In this document: positions 18,860-28,530 of the stretch, one piece after another
Position numbering within the stretch: position 1 is the first letter of the stretch
Layout of the letters: every line of letters starts with the position of its first letter
Assembly (NCBI GenBank): GCA_016779005.1
Contig: JADHOL010000004.1
Coordinates: forward strand, 1 to 64,000
Length of the DNA: 64,000 nucleotides
Source: Alphaproteobacteria bacterium
Lineage (GTDB): Bacteria > Pseudomonadota > Alphaproteobacteria > Puniceispirillales > Puniceispirillaceae
Direction: 5' to 3'
The notes under the pieces: model-generated
What the model saw: the letters and a program-made list of their open reading frames with translations, nothing else
Databases searched by the model: none
Told to the model about the DNA's origin: nothing
Translations under genes and position numbers: made by a program

Positions 18860-19380
18860 GAACTATGTCCAGAATCGTTAGAAGTAACATAGTCTCTATC
18901 AGAAGATAATTCCAAAATAATTGTCATGATACTTGCCATCGCTAAAAGGCATAGCGAAATCAGAATTGGTATAAAAGCTATCCAAACAGGAAATTGTAGA
19001 ATGGCAGTGGTATAGTCATATTTTTTTTGATCCAGCATGCCATCAGTCATGCGCCATAAAAGTAAAATTGAAAATAATAAGGCAACAACGGCACCGCCAA
19101 TTCGAAGTAGTAGAACCGTTTTGTTATTTGCCCAAAAGGTGAATATATCAGCTGTCACATTATGCCTATGTAGCTGGCAGTAGGGCAGAAAACAAAAAAC
19201 AGCAACAGCCACCCCAATTTGTGTTAGCTCGAAATCGCCTGGTACATGGATTAGCACAATACCGCCTATGATAGAGCCTATATTAAGGCTAACCACGGAT
19301 AACAAAATCAAGCCACCAACAAGTGCCCAGACACTGATTAGCTTCTCCCCTAATTGAGTTAACAATCGAAAATTGGGCAT
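18856..19380 (-). CDS. dctQ: TRAP transporter small permease, DctQ family
   Basis: A 174-residue protein with four hydrophobic segments. The second hydrophobic part ends in FCFLPYCQLHRHNVTADIF, which matches the conserved DctQ stretch with Q-x-x-x-H-V. DctQ packs against DctM and helps dock the binding protein. It starts 12 bases after dctP and overlaps dctM by four bases, so the three genes form one operon. Confidence 0.92.
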   Translation of the reverse strand: MPNFRLLTQLGEKLISVWALVGGLILLSVVSLNIGSIIGGIVLIHVPGDFELTQIGVAVAVFCFLPYCQLHRHNVTADIFTFWANNKTVLLLRIGGAVVALLFSILLLWRMTDGMLDQKKYDYTTAILQFPVWIAFIPILISLCLLAMASIMTIILELSSDRDYVTSNDSGHSS

Positions 19381-19392
19381 TATTAGCCTTTA

Positions 19393-20463
19393 TTATGTGT
19401 CATTCAGATGAGATGCAATTGCTTTGCGTGCTTTGGTGACTAGCGCCTCGCCGTCAATATTTTTAGCTGCCACATTATCAATCCATCTATCAACCACGCT
19501 TGATAATATATCTGTGAAGCGCTGTGTCTCTTCTTTGCTAAGGACACTATGCGTATTGCCAGCTTCTATAGCAATTGTAATTCCTTCTTTTTCTGCTTGT
19601 AGTAGTTTTTGTCCAATTACAACTCCCCATTCAGGACCAGATGCGTCTGTGAAAGCGCGTTGTATATCTTCTGGAAGGCTGTCCCATTTAGCTTTGTTCA
19701 TGGATGTCTGGAACATAAGAGAGCCTATACGCTCTTGATTATATCCCTCTATCTGGAACTTTGTTTGATGCTGAAGCTGTAATGCTGGAATAATTTCCCA
19801 CGGCACAAAAGCACCATCAACGACCCCCTTTTGCAGGGATTGTGGTAGTGCTGGAACTGGCATTGCAACAGGTATGCCGCCCAGTGCTTCAATACTCCAC
19901 GCGCCTGTGCGTGAGGGCGTTCTTATTTTTTTTCCTATTAAATCAGATGGAGAGCGGACAGTGCTATCTCGCATATGAATAGCGTTTCCGGCATGCACGC
20001 TCAAAAATAGGACTTCTAGACCTGTGTAATCTGCTTTTAATTCTGTCTCAAAAAGGTCGTATATTGCTAGATTTACTGAAATTGGATCATTAGTAAAAAT
20101 AGTGGGAAGCTCAAATACTTCTGAGCGCGGAAACATTCCGGGGGTATATCCATTTACCGTCCAGATAATATCTACAACACCATCGCGTGCTTGCTGGACA
20201 AGTTCGGGTGGCCTGCCACCAAGTGTCATTGACGGAAAAATTTCAATTGAAACCTGTCCATTACTATTCTGTTCTACCCTATTTACCCATGGCTCTAATA
20301 TCTGCGTTTGCCAATTTGAGTTTGCACCAAGAAAATGATGAAATTTAAAATTATAATCTGCTGCTAGTGCTGATTGGGAGAATAAAAGACAAAAGCAAAG
20401 TATAAATAAGTTCCCAAAATAGTTGGTCAGAACAAGTGTTGGTTTTGTGGCCATCATTTTCAT
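19393..20463 (-). CDS. dctP: TRAP transporter periplasmic solute-binding protein, DctP family
   Basis: A 356-residue exported protein. A signal peptide covers about residues 1-34 (hydrophobic NLFILCFCLLFSQSALA). The mature part begins ADYNFKFHHFLGANSNWQTQ and contains the IRTPSRTGAWSIEALGGIPV region, where the conserved arginine binds a carboxylate. LPQSLQKGVVDGAFVPWE follows, as in the C4-dicarboxylate/mannitol-like DctP group. The ligand is most likely an organic acid. A second DctP-family gene at 52554-53477 lacks a signal peptide and a permease. Confidence 0.93.
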   Translation of the reverse strand: MKMMATKPTLVLTNYFGNLFILCFCLLFSQSALAADYNFKFHHFLGANSNWQTQILEPWVNRVEQNSNGQVSIEIFPSMTLGGRPPELVQQARDGVVDIIWTVNGYTPGMFPRSEVFELPTIFTNDPISVNLAIYDLFETELKADYTGLEVLFLSVHAGNAIHMRDSTVRSPSDLIGKKIRTPSRTGAWSIEALGGIPVAMPVPALPQSLQKGVVDGAFVPWEIIPALQLQHQTKFQIEGYNQERIGSLMFQTSMNKAKWDSLPEDIQRAFTDASGPEWGVVIGQKLLQAEKEGITIAIEAGNTHSVLSKEETQRFTDILSSVVDRWIDNVAAKNIDGEALVTKARKAIASHLNDT

Positions 20464-20741
20464 TTCACTTTTAAATAATTTCCTCTGGTTGATGATTGCG
20501 TTTGCGGTTTAGATGTTGTGCCATTCAGATTTTGGTTAGATGTATTCACAGGTATGTTAATATTTCTGGAGCGGTTTGGATTAAATAAACGGACACTTTG
20601 TTATATTTATATAGTGATTGATTGGTATGGCAAACAAGAAAGATATCCACATTAGGTTAGGTTATGATAGATTTTTAGGATGCGAGCATTTATAAAATTA
20701 CTTGGTGATGTTAATTCAATTAAATTTACAGGAAGTTGAGA

Positions 20742-22316
20742 ATGGTTACCCAAAATAATACTGGTTCATGGCGGGTCTACCTTACAGGTGTGATTTCTGG
20801 ATTATTCTTTTTTGCACTGTGCGGTGCAGTGTTGGCCCAGCAAAACAGAGGTGCAATTGTTCAAACATCACCTGTAGAGAAGATGACCTCACCTAATTTT
20901 TCTGTAATTGGTGGCTCTGTGGTTGCGGGCAATCCTATTGCCATCACCGCTAGCCTATCTGCTAAAATCGAACTTAATAATTTGCGAATTGGGGATTTGG
21001 TGAAAGCAGGGGATGTTATTGCCAAACAAGATGCGCTTGAGATTAGTCATCAGCTTCGCATTCACCGATCAGAGCTTGAAGCTACTCGGAACGAAATAGC
21101 GTCTCTCACCGCTAATCTTGAATATGAAGAATCTTTATTATTACTGGTTCAAGCGCAATTAGCATTACTGAAACAACGGGCAGAATTTGCACAAAAGCTG
21201 GCCCAGAGTAACGCAATTTCCATTGAAAATGCTGAGAATGCAGAAATTGCTCTAAATGCCGTGCGCCAGCAATTAGTATCACGCAATAAAACACTCAGTG
21301 AACTTAATTTCTCAATTAAGCTACTATCTGGAACCGAAGAGCGGCTAATGCTTCAGATTGATAAGTTAGAGCAGGATATATCAGATGCTACGCTTAAATC
21401 ACCTGTTGACGGGCAGATAATATCGCTATTCTCAGATCAATCAGGATTTGCACGCCAAGGTGATATGATAGCCAGTATCCGAACCGAAACGGGGTATGAA
21501 GTTGAATTAGATTTACCTGTTAAGTATCTGCCATTTATGAAATCAGCCAAACAAGTGAGAGCCCGCAGTCAAACAGGTGAAAGCTTTATGCTGTCATTGC
21601 GGGTAATTCTGCCAGAGGAGAATAGAAGAACCGCATCACGATTAACCAGATTGAGTTTTAAGGAGGATGTTGTTGATAGCGTTCGCTCTAACGGCGCTCA
21701 AATTGATGTTTTAGTGCCAAGCTCCAAACAGCAAGAATTACTGGTAATCTCTCAGGATGCGGTCGTACCTGTAGCCGGCGGACATGTTGTATTTGTATTT
21801 GATAAGGGTATTGCTAAACGTCAGGCAGTTCGCCTAGGCAGCGCGCTGGGCGATCGTATTATCGTTACTGCGGGGCTTCAGGCAGGAGAGCTTGTTATAA
21901 CCAGAGGTAATGAAGGGTTAGATGATGGCGCGGCTGTTAAGCAGGGCGAAATCCCAAAAAGAGAAGTGCCTAACGCGCAAGGTAGCTCAGAGCAGGCAAA
22001 TACACCGCAGCCAATCCCAACCGAGCTTGCAGATGATGCCAAAACCTGGCTTTTAAAGTGGCAAACATCGCGTGGGGAGCAATCTGCAAAATTAGAGTTA
22101 TCAAGCAAGGCAAGTCTATATAATGAGGCGCCTATATTAGTAACGCGCAAAGATGGCTTGGTTTATTTTGATACAGAACTGGTATTGCCATTTGGCATTG
22201 TCACACTCTCTTTTGCGCTTACCACGGCTGATGATACCCTTAATGGCACTGTACTATTAAGTGGATTGCCAAATGGCAGAGAAGTTGAAATGGACGTGAT
22301 CGGCACAGCTAAATAG
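20742..22316 (+). CDS. RND efflux periplasmic adaptor (HlyD/AcrA family) with C-terminal extension
   Basis: About 524 residues. Residues 10-32 are a membrane or signal segment. A biotinyl-lipoyl half (LRIGDLVKAGDVIAKQD) precedes a long alpha-helical hairpin rich in Gln, Glu and Leu (about residues 100-210), and the second lipoyl half reads LKSPVDGQIISLFSDQSGFARQGDMIA. The canonical adaptor ends near residue 405 (VITRGNEGLDDGAAVKQGE). A Pro/Gln linker and about 100 further residues with beta-rich character follow, making the protein longer than usual. The start at 20742 has GGAAG six bases upstream. It is 24 bases from the RND pump gene. Confidence 0.9.
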   Translation: MVTQNNTGSWRVYLTGVISGLFFFALCGAVLAQQNRGAIVQTSPVEKMTSPNFSVIGGSVVAGNPIAITASLSAKIELNNLRIGDLVKAGDVIAKQDALEISHQLRIHRSELEATRNEIASLTANLEYEESLLLLVQAQLALLKQRAEFAQKLAQSNAISIENAENAEIALNAVRQQLVSRNKTLSELNFSIKLLSGTEERLMLQIDKLEQDISDATLKSPVDGQIISLFSDQSGFARQGDMIASIRTETGYEVELDLPVKYLPFMKSAKQVRARSQTGESFMLSLRVILPEENRRTASRLTRLSFKEDVVDSVRSNGAQIDVLVPSSKQQELLVISQDAVVPVAGGHVVFVFDKGIAKRQAVRLGSALGDRIIVTAGLQAGELVITRGNEGLDDGAAVKQGEIPKREVPNAQGSSEQANTPQPIPTELADDAKTWLLKWQTSRGEQSAKLELSSKASLYNEAPILVTRKDGLVYFDTELVLPFGIVTLSFALTTADDTLNGTVLLSGLPNGREVEMDVIGTAK

Positions 22317-22340
22317 GCTGTAGGGAAAGAGTTAAGTTTT

Positions 22341-25300
22341 ATGAACGCTATTATTAGAAACGCAATTGAGCGTCCTGTCGCTGTTATGGCAATGATGATG
22401 CTTGTGGTGCTGTTTGGCGTGGTTGCCTTGAGAACAATTCCAATTCAACTATCTCCTGATATTGAAAAACCAATTTACCAAATCAGGGTATCTTGGCCAG
22501 GTGCAGCGCCAGAGGATGTTGATAGGGAAATCGTAAGCAGGTTAGAAACTGAACTTTCCAGTCTAAGCGGTGTTGAAGAAATTTTGTCTCGCTCCTCAAA
22601 TAGCTCTGCTAGGGTTACGCTTACTTATTCTTTGTCCACAGATATGGATAAGGCATTAACTATCTTACTCTCTAAGCTTGCGGGAATTACAGGCCTTCCA
22701 AGCGAGGCATCAGCACCGCAAGTTCAAACCTCTAATTCGGATGATAGTCCAATAGCAAGAATGGCATTGGTCGCATTGCCAGATCAAAATGTGGATTTAG
22801 AAAGCCTTGGCAGTTTTGTTGAAACTAAAGTTGTGGATTTGCTGGCAAGAACGCCTGGCGTTGCTGAGATTACCTTTAATGGTGGGGGCAAAAAACAGCT
22901 CAAGGTTATTATTGACCCAGAGAAATTAGCATCGTACCGATTATCAACAGCTATTGTTCTTGATACATTACGAACAGCAACAACGCTTCAATCAGTAGGC
23001 AGAGTGCAACAAGGCAAGCGAGTTTACACAGTTAGAACAGAAGCGATTGCTTATACACCAGAAACAGCCTTAAACACGATTTTAAGAGCGGATTTTAACG
23101 ATAAGGGTCAGATCTCCCCGGTTTTATTATCTGACGTTGCAGAAGTAGAGTTTGCTGTAGAAAAAAGAACAAGTTTCAGGCGCTTAAATGGGCAAGATGC
23201 TATTATTATAAATGCATTGCGGGAGCCTGGGGTGAATGTCGTATCTACCATGCAAACGCTCGCAAAATCACTTGAAGAATTGAACCAGAAAACCCTAAAT
23301 CCAAAGGGGCTTCAATTAAATATTATTTATGACGAGACAGCTTATATTCGCTCAGCCATCGAACTTGTGCAACAGAATATCTGGATAGGCGGTATTCTGG
23401 CACTGGGCATATTGCTTTTATTTCTGCGCTCATTATTTCCAACTTTAGTAATTTTTATAGCTATCCCAGTATCTGTTGTTGGCACGTTCGTTGCTATTTC
23501 AGGCTTTGGGTTATCGATCAATGTGATATCGCTGGCAGGCATGGCATTTGCGATTGGCATGGTGGTTGATGCATCTATTGTATCTCTTGAAAATATATTC
23601 AGATTGCGTCAGCGTGGCCTTGATGCCCCGACTGCCGCTTATCAGGGCGCGCGTCAGGTATGGGCGCCTATTCTAGGGTCTGCTCTTACAACGGTGCTGG
23701 TTTTTGTTCCCATAATCCTGTTGGATTTGCCAGTTGGACAGCTATTTCGTGATATTGGTATTGCGATATCTGTATCTGTTCTTATCTCTGTGCTTGTGTC
23801 CGTAACTGTTATTCCAGCATTAGCCTCAAAGCTGTTAGCAGGCAGGCAGGACAGATTTCAAGCAAGAAGGCCAATTCCGGGACTTGATGAGTTTGCGCGT
23901 TTTATCAGCTCGCAGATAGTAAGATTTGCGCGATATACCACCAAAAATCAGAAAGTCGCTTTAGTGACAGTAAGCAGTTTGCTTGCATCAAGTATTGCTT
24001 TGATTTTTCTGATGATGCCAAAATTAGATTATCTGCCTGATGGTAACGCTAATTTTATGCTTGGCAGAATTTTTGTGCCGCCTGGCTACTCGATTGAGGA
24101 AACCAAAAAAATAGCGAATAAAATGGAAGAATCAGCGCGGCCACTTTGGGAAAAATCAGACAAGATGGGGGATGGCCCTGGCATTGAACGGTTTTTCTTT
24201 GTCGCCTTTGATGGCGGCGGATTTGCTGGTGCAACAGCAACAAACCCTGCCCGCGTAAGCGAGCTTCGAGCTGTGTTAATGAGGCCTGTTTTTTCTGAAC
24301 CAGGCGCGCGCGCATTCGTATTTCAAGCCTCGCTTTTTGGAAGATCTGTCGGAGGCTCCCGTTCGATAAATGTAGATTTAACAGGGCCGTCACTAGCCAG
24401 TCTGGTTTCAGTGGCAAGGCAGCTAACCCAAATTCTTGATACCGCATTTCCGATTAGTGATGGAAATCAGGTGCGAATTATTCCAAGTCTTGATTCAGGC
24501 GCGCCTCAGATACGTATATCCCCAGATTCGCAGAAGCTGGCAAAAATTGGTATTACTGCGCGTGAATTTAGCTCATTGGTGGATATTCTAAATGACGGTA
24601 TTGGCATAGCAGATGTTCCTATTAATGGAGAGTTGGTAGAGTTAATCCTAACAGGGGATGATGCGGGCGAAATGGGAATGGATGATTTGTCTGCCTTGCC
24701 TGTCATCAACAGACAAGGCCTGATGGTTCGCCTAGATCAAGTAGCTGATGTAGAGATGATTAGCGCGCCGCAGACAATACGCCGTTTAAATGGCAATCAG
24801 TCTCTTACGATACAGGTTCGCCCTCAAGAAGCCATCGCCCTTGAAACAGCGATAAGCATTATTGATGCAAATATATTGCCGCAATTGACAGAAATCGCGC
24901 AAGATAATGAAGTGTCTATATCGGTAAGCGGGGCTGCAAGTGCGCTTGAGGAAACATGGCAGGCAATGCAGGCAAATGTGCTAACAGCGCTTGGTGTGAT
25001 ATTTCTTCTAATGGTGATACTCCTTAGATCCTTTATCCTGCCTATTATAATAATATTAGCTGTCCCAATAGCAGCGGCTGGCGGAATATTAGGCTTATAT
25101 ATTATTAATCTGTTTTTGCGCCAACCTCTTGATATGTTGACCATGCTTGGTTTTGTAATTCTAACAGGAATAGTGGTGAATAATGCTATTTTAATGGTTG
25201 AGCAAACCTGCCTTCAAATTCGCGAAGAAGGTATGAGTGTGGATGATAGTATTATTGAAGCGACACGAAACCGAATAAGACCTATTTTTATGTCTACCCT

Positions 25301-25502
25301 TACCTCTCTTTTTGGATTAGTACCTCTGGTTATTTTTCCAGGGGCAGGCTCTGAGCTATATCGCGGCATTGGAACTGTTGTTTTTGGCGGGTTGGCGTTA
25401 TCCACCGTTGCAACCTTATTCATCGTACCAGGGCTATTATCTCTTGCCCGTAAACAGGTGCTGGCATCAAGTCAGAAGACCAAAATAAAAGACGCGTTTT
25501 AA
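22341..25502 (+). CDS. RND family efflux pump inner-membrane permease
   Basis: A 1053-residue AcrB/MdtB-type pump with the duplicated architecture of six-plus-six membrane helices and two large periplasmic loops. The N-terminus NAIIRNAIERPVAVMAMMMLVVLFG and GAAPEDVDREIVSRLETELSSL are typical. The TM4 proton-relay region reads GMAFAIGMVVDASIVSLENI, with one aspartate in the place where many HAE1 pumps have two. The TM10-11 region reads GFVILTGIVVNNAILMVEQ. With the preceding adaptor it makes a proton-driven exporter; no TolC-like outer-membrane partner is in the window. Substrate unknown. Confidence 0.94.
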   Translation: MNAIIRNAIERPVAVMAMMMLVVLFGVVALRTIPIQLSPDIEKPIYQIRVSWPGAAPEDVDREIVSRLETELSSLSGVEEILSRSSNSSARVTLTYSLSTDMDKALTILLSKLAGITGLPSEASAPQVQTSNSDDSPIARMALVALPDQNVDLESLGSFVETKVVDLLARTPGVAEITFNGGGKKQLKVIIDPEKLASYRLSTAIVLDTLRTATTLQSVGRVQQGKRVYTVRTEAIAYTPETALNTILRADFNDKGQISPVLLSDVAEVEFAVEKRTSFRRLNGQDAIIINALREPGVNVVSTMQTLAKSLEELNQKTLNPKGLQLNIIYDETAYIRSAIELVQQNIWIGGILALGILLLFLRSLFPTLVIFIAIPVSVVGTFVAISGFGLSINVISLAGMAFAIGMVVDASIVSLENIFRLRQRGLDAPTAAYQGARQVWAPILGSALTTVLVFVPIILLDLPVGQLFRDIGIAISVSVLISVLVSVTVIPALASKLLAGRQDRFQARRPIPGLDEFARFISSQIVRFARYTTKNQKVALVTVSSLLASSIALIFLMMPKLDYLPDGNANFMLGRIFVPPGYSIEETKKIANKMEESARPLWEKSDKMGDGPGIERFFFVAFDGGGFAGATATNPARVSELRAVLMRPVFSEPGARAFVFQASLFGRSVGGSRSINVDLTGPSLASLVSVARQLTQILDTAFPISDGNQVRIIPSLDSGAPQIRISPDSQKLAKIGITAREFSSLVDILNDGIGIADVPINGELVELILTGDDAGEMGMDDLSALPVINRQGLMVRLDQVADVEMISAPQTIRRLNGNQSLTIQVRPQEAIALETAISIIDANILPQLTEIAQDNEVSISVSGAASALEETWQAMQANVLTALGVIFLLMVILLRSFILPIIIILAVPIAAAGGILGLYIINLFLRQPLDMLTMLGFVILTGIVVNNAILMVEQTCLQIREEGMSVDDSIIEATRNRIRPIFMSTLTSLFGLVPLVIFPGAGSELYRGIGTVVFGGLALSTVATLFIVPGLLSLARKQVLASSQKTKIKDAF

Positions 25503-25504
25503 AC

Positions 25505-25521
25505 ATCATAGATGCTATGAT
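25505..25521. other. hairpin after the RND pump gene
   Basis: A perfect 7-bp inverted repeat (ATCATAG, ATG loop, CTATGAT) lies two bases past the pump stop codon. It has no U-tract on either strand, so termination is doubtful. Confidence 0.3.
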
Positions 25522-25569
25522 TAGATGAGATGAGCAATTAATAGGCGCTTTAAAGACGGTGTTCTAGCA

Positions 25570-26847
25570 TTAGCTGGGATAAATCAATATAGCTCTGAAA
25601 TCATTTACGTTGGTTAATGTAGGCCCTGTTATAATTTGATTAGCGATTATTTCAAAAAAACTATGAGCGTCATTTTGAGTTAAAGATTCTTGAGGGGATA
25701 ACCCTGCTTTTTCGGCATCATCTAACGTATTGGGAGTGACAAAAGCACCTGCTATTTCGGCTGCTCCATCAACGCCGTCCGTATCTCCTGCTAAGCCAAA
25801 AATACCTGCCTGCTTATTTAAGGAAATTGCAAGAGCAAGACAAAACTCAGCATTTGGGCCGCCAACGCCATTTCCGTTTTTAGTAACGGTCAACTCCCCC
25901 CCAGAAAGCAATAAGACAGGATTATCTGTATCTGATAATTGTTTTTGGATATGAATTGCCTGTTCTGCGTGATGATGGGCAACATCTCTTGCCTCTCCTT
26001 GCAACGCATCGCCAAGATTTATGACGTCAAAGCCATAATCGCTGGTTGCCATTTTTGCTGCAGCCTCTAGGGATTGAGAAGGGGCCGCAAAAATTACATT
26101 CTGTGTTTTGCTAAGTTGGATATCTTGAGGCGCTAATACCCCTGATTGAGTGTTTAGCTGCTTAATTACAGTGGCCGGAACGGAAATAGTATAATCATTT
26201 ATGATTTGAAGTGCTTGCTGGCCTGTTGAGGTATCGCCTATTGTAGGCCCAGAGCCAATAAACTGGATATCATCTCCTGGTACATCTGATAAAATCAAGC
26301 TTAGCATTTTTGCAGGATAAGCAGCTGCCGCTAATTGACCGCCCTTTATCGCGCTTAGATGTTTTCGCACGATATTAATTTGGTCGATAGGTGCTCCGCT
26401 TGCCAAAAGGCTTTGATTTATATGCTGCTTTTCAGCCAATGTGAGCGTGCCTGATGGCGCGCATAACAAGGCAGAAGCTCCCCCAGAAATCAAGCAGAGC
26501 ACAAAATCATCCTCGCCAAGGCCATGCATTAATTCTACTATTTTTTGTGTTGCTTTAACGCCTGTCTCATCTGGAACAGGGTGGCCCGCTTCTATTATTT
26601 CTATTCCCTTACAAGGCCTTCCATAACCGTAGCGTGTTATCACGATGCCATCGCATTTGCCCCAAACACGCTCCACCGCTTCGGCCATCCGCGCACTCGC
26701 CTTTCCAGCACCGATAATAACAACTCTGCTAGAGGGTTTTTCAGGAAGATACTCAGCGATGGTTTCCATCGGGTCTGCTGTAACTATCGCATGCTCAAAC
26801 AGCCTGCGAAGAATGAGTTCAGCTTGAGAAGAATAAGAAGAGGTCAT
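25570..26847 (-). CDS. glycerate 2-kinase (MOFRL/GckA family)
   Basis: About 425 residues of the DUF4147 plus MOFRL two-domain glycerate kinase family, which phosphorylates D-glycerate to 2-phosphoglycerate. IIGAGKASARMAEAVE near residue 48, CLISGGASALLCAP near 117, NIVRKHLSAIKGGQLA near 160, and the C-terminal GLAGDTDGVDGAAEIAGAFV of MOFRL are visible. It would take glycerate formed from hydroxypyruvate, fitting the serine-glyoxylate aminotransferase at 37740. Two in-frame upstream starts (ATG at 26862, GTG at 26865) cannot be excluded. Confidence 0.9.
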   Translation of the reverse strand: MTSSYSSQAELILRRLFEHAIVTADPMETIAEYLPEKPSSRVVIIGAGKASARMAEAVERVWGKCDGIVITRYGYGRPCKGIEIIEAGHPVPDETGVKATQKIVELMHGLGEDDFVLCLISGGASALLCAPSGTLTLAEKQHINQSLLASGAPIDQINIVRKHLSAIKGGQLAAAAYPAKMLSLILSDVPGDDIQFIGSGPTIGDTSTGQQALQIINDYTISVPATVIKQLNTQSGVLAPQDIQLSKTQNVIFAAPSQSLEAAAKMATSDYGFDVINLGDALQGEARDVAHHHAEQAIHIQKQLSDTDNPVLLLSGGELTVTKNGNGVGGPNAEFCLALAISLNKQAGIFGLAGDTDGVDGAAEIAGAFVTPNTLDDAEKAGLSPQESLTQNDAHSFFEIIANQIITGPTLTNVNDFRAILIYPS

Positions 26848-27045
26848 TTCAGCTAAGAGCATCACTATCTTGGTTAAAGATTTTAAACTACCAGAAGAAT
26901 TATAACAAAACTAGAATTACATTACGTCCGCATTACGTGAATAACATAGTTTAGAAAAAAGCTTAATACAGGCAATTAATAGGAATCAACAAGAGTATCT
27001 GTCATAATAGATCCAAGAGGATTGAGCGGTTATAAAGTAGAGTTG

Positions 27046-28491
27046 ATGTATCTTGGTCTTGATATCGGCACATCGTCTGTCAAAGGATTACTGCAAAGCG
27101 AAGATGGAGAGATAGTAGCAAGCCATTCTGTTGCGCTTGCGATTAGCAGACCCTTAGAAGGCTATTCAGAGCAAAATCCGCAAGACTGGATTAATGCAAC
27201 TGATACCATAATGTCTTCGCTAAAGGATAAGGCAGGCCATCATTTAAGCCAGCTTTTGGGAATTGGGCTATCAGGGCAGATGCATGGTCTGGTTGCACTT
27301 GATAAAGCAGATAAGATATTACGCCCTGCAATTTTGTGGAATGACGCCCGCTGCGAGCGTCAAGCAAGAATGCTGGATACAGAATATCCTGAATTTCGGA
27401 AAATTGGCGGCAATGCTGTAATGGCTGGCTTTACAGCGCCAAAAGCGGTTTGGATGTCTCACTATGAGGCAGAATTATTTAATAGAATCAAAACAATTTT
27501 GCTTCCTAAAGATTATGTCAGATTCTGGCTTACAGGCGAGAAACTCTCGGATATGTCAGATGCAAGCGGTACCTTGTGGCTAGATGTTGAGAAGCGGAAA
27601 TATAGCGAGCAGTTACTTGGATATTGTGGTCTTGATATTTCTCAAATGCCGGGTTTGCGCGAAGGATCGCAGCCAGCAGGCACGCTTCGCAAAAAGCTTG
27701 CAGAAAAATGGGGCATTACCGCCCCTGTTGTAGTCAGCGGGGCAGGTGATAATGCAGCTTCGGCTTGCGGGTTAGGGGTTGTCTGCCCTGGGGATGCCTT
27801 TTTGTCTCTGGGTACTTCAGGCGTGATTTTCAGCGTTACGGATAAATTTTTACCCTCAGCTGAAAATGGCGTTCATGCATTCTGCCATGCATTTCTGGAT
27901 GTATGGCATCAAATGGGGGTGGTATTATCAGCAACTGATTCGCTTAACTGGCTATCTGAAATTACTGGACACTCCGTTGCCTCTCTTGCGACAGCCGCAT
28001 CAACCATTCAAGATAAGCATTCATCCTTAATGTTTCACCCCTATCTTTCAGGAGAGCGAACACCTCTTAATGATGCAAATGCAAGAGCAGGGTTTATTGG
28101 GCTGGCACGAAGTCACACCCATGCTGAAATGGCCTATGCAGTTCTTGAGGGTGTCTCATATGCAATGGCAGAATGCGCGGATGTGCTTGCCAAAACGGGG
28201 CAGGGGCCAAGCTCCTTACTAGCGGTTGGGGGCGGCTCCAAAAATCACCAATGGCTACAATTAATGGCAGATACCACAGGTTTGACTATCCATCTGCCAA
28301 TGGAAGGTGAGTTTGGCGGTGCATTAGGAGCCGCAAGGCTTGGCGCGATTGCTTCAGGAGCGTCGTTAACAGACATACTCACAAAACCAAATATCAAACA
28401 TATCTTTCATCCGAGAATCGATTATTGTGGATTTCACAATGAAAAGCGAAATAGATGGCGCGCTACCTATAATGCTATTAAATCAGTATAA
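27046..28491 (+). CDS. xylB: FGGY carbohydrate kinase, xylulokinase type
   Basis: About 481 residues. The ATP-loop MYLGLDIGTSSVKGLL is the N-terminus; GLSGQMHGLVALD, ILWNDARCERQ and GAGDNAASACGLG are the xylulokinase-type substrate and FGGY motifs, and AVGGGSKNHQWLQLMAD is the second FGGY signature. It phosphorylates D-xylulose or a similar ketose or polyol. I start at the ATG at 27046, which gives the family-standard N-terminus. An in-frame TTG at 27022 sits one base after AAGAGG, too close to use it. The gene heads the sugar/inositol locus; with no xylose isomerase nearby its substrate may not be xylulose. A 25-bp tandem duplication covers its stop codon. Confidence 0.88.
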   Translation: MYLGLDIGTSSVKGLLQSEDGEIVASHSVALAISRPLEGYSEQNPQDWINATDTIMSSLKDKAGHHLSQLLGIGLSGQMHGLVALDKADKILRPAILWNDARCERQARMLDTEYPEFRKIGGNAVMAGFTAPKAVWMSHYEAELFNRIKTILLPKDYVRFWLTGEKLSDMSDASGTLWLDVEKRKYSEQLLGYCGLDISQMPGLREGSQPAGTLRKKLAEKWGITAPVVVSGAGDNAASACGLGVVCPGDAFLSLGTSGVIFSVTDKFLPSAENGVHAFCHAFLDVWHQMGVVLSATDSLNWLSEITGHSVASLATAASTIQDKHSSLMFHPYLSGERTPLNDANARAGFIGLARSHTHAEMAYAVLEGVSYAMAECADVLAKTGQGPSSLLAVGGGSKNHQWLQLMADTTGLTIHLPMEGEFGGALGAARLGAIASGASLTDILTKPNIKHIFHPRIDYCGFHNEKRNRWRATYNAIKSV

Positions 28492-28530
28492 TCTTGAGAA
28501 GATTAAATCAGTATAATCTTGAGAAGATTA
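28477..28530 (+). repeat. 25-bp tandem duplication carrying twin hairpins over the xylB stop
   Basis: The unit ATTAAATCAGTATAATCTTG plus AGAAG occurs twice without interruption (28477-28501 and 28502-28526), followed by a partial third start. Each copy forms a 7-bp hairpin TAATCTT-GAG-AAGATTA (28489-28505 and 28514-28530). The xylB TAA stop lies in the first stem. The exact identity of the copies points to a recent tandem duplication. A possible role is transcript stabilisation or attenuation ahead of the binding-protein gene. Confidence 0.85.

Noticed and set aside
27022-28491. TTG start for the xylulokinase-type gene
   Set aside because: It is one base from the AAGAGG site and would add residues before the conserved ATP loop.
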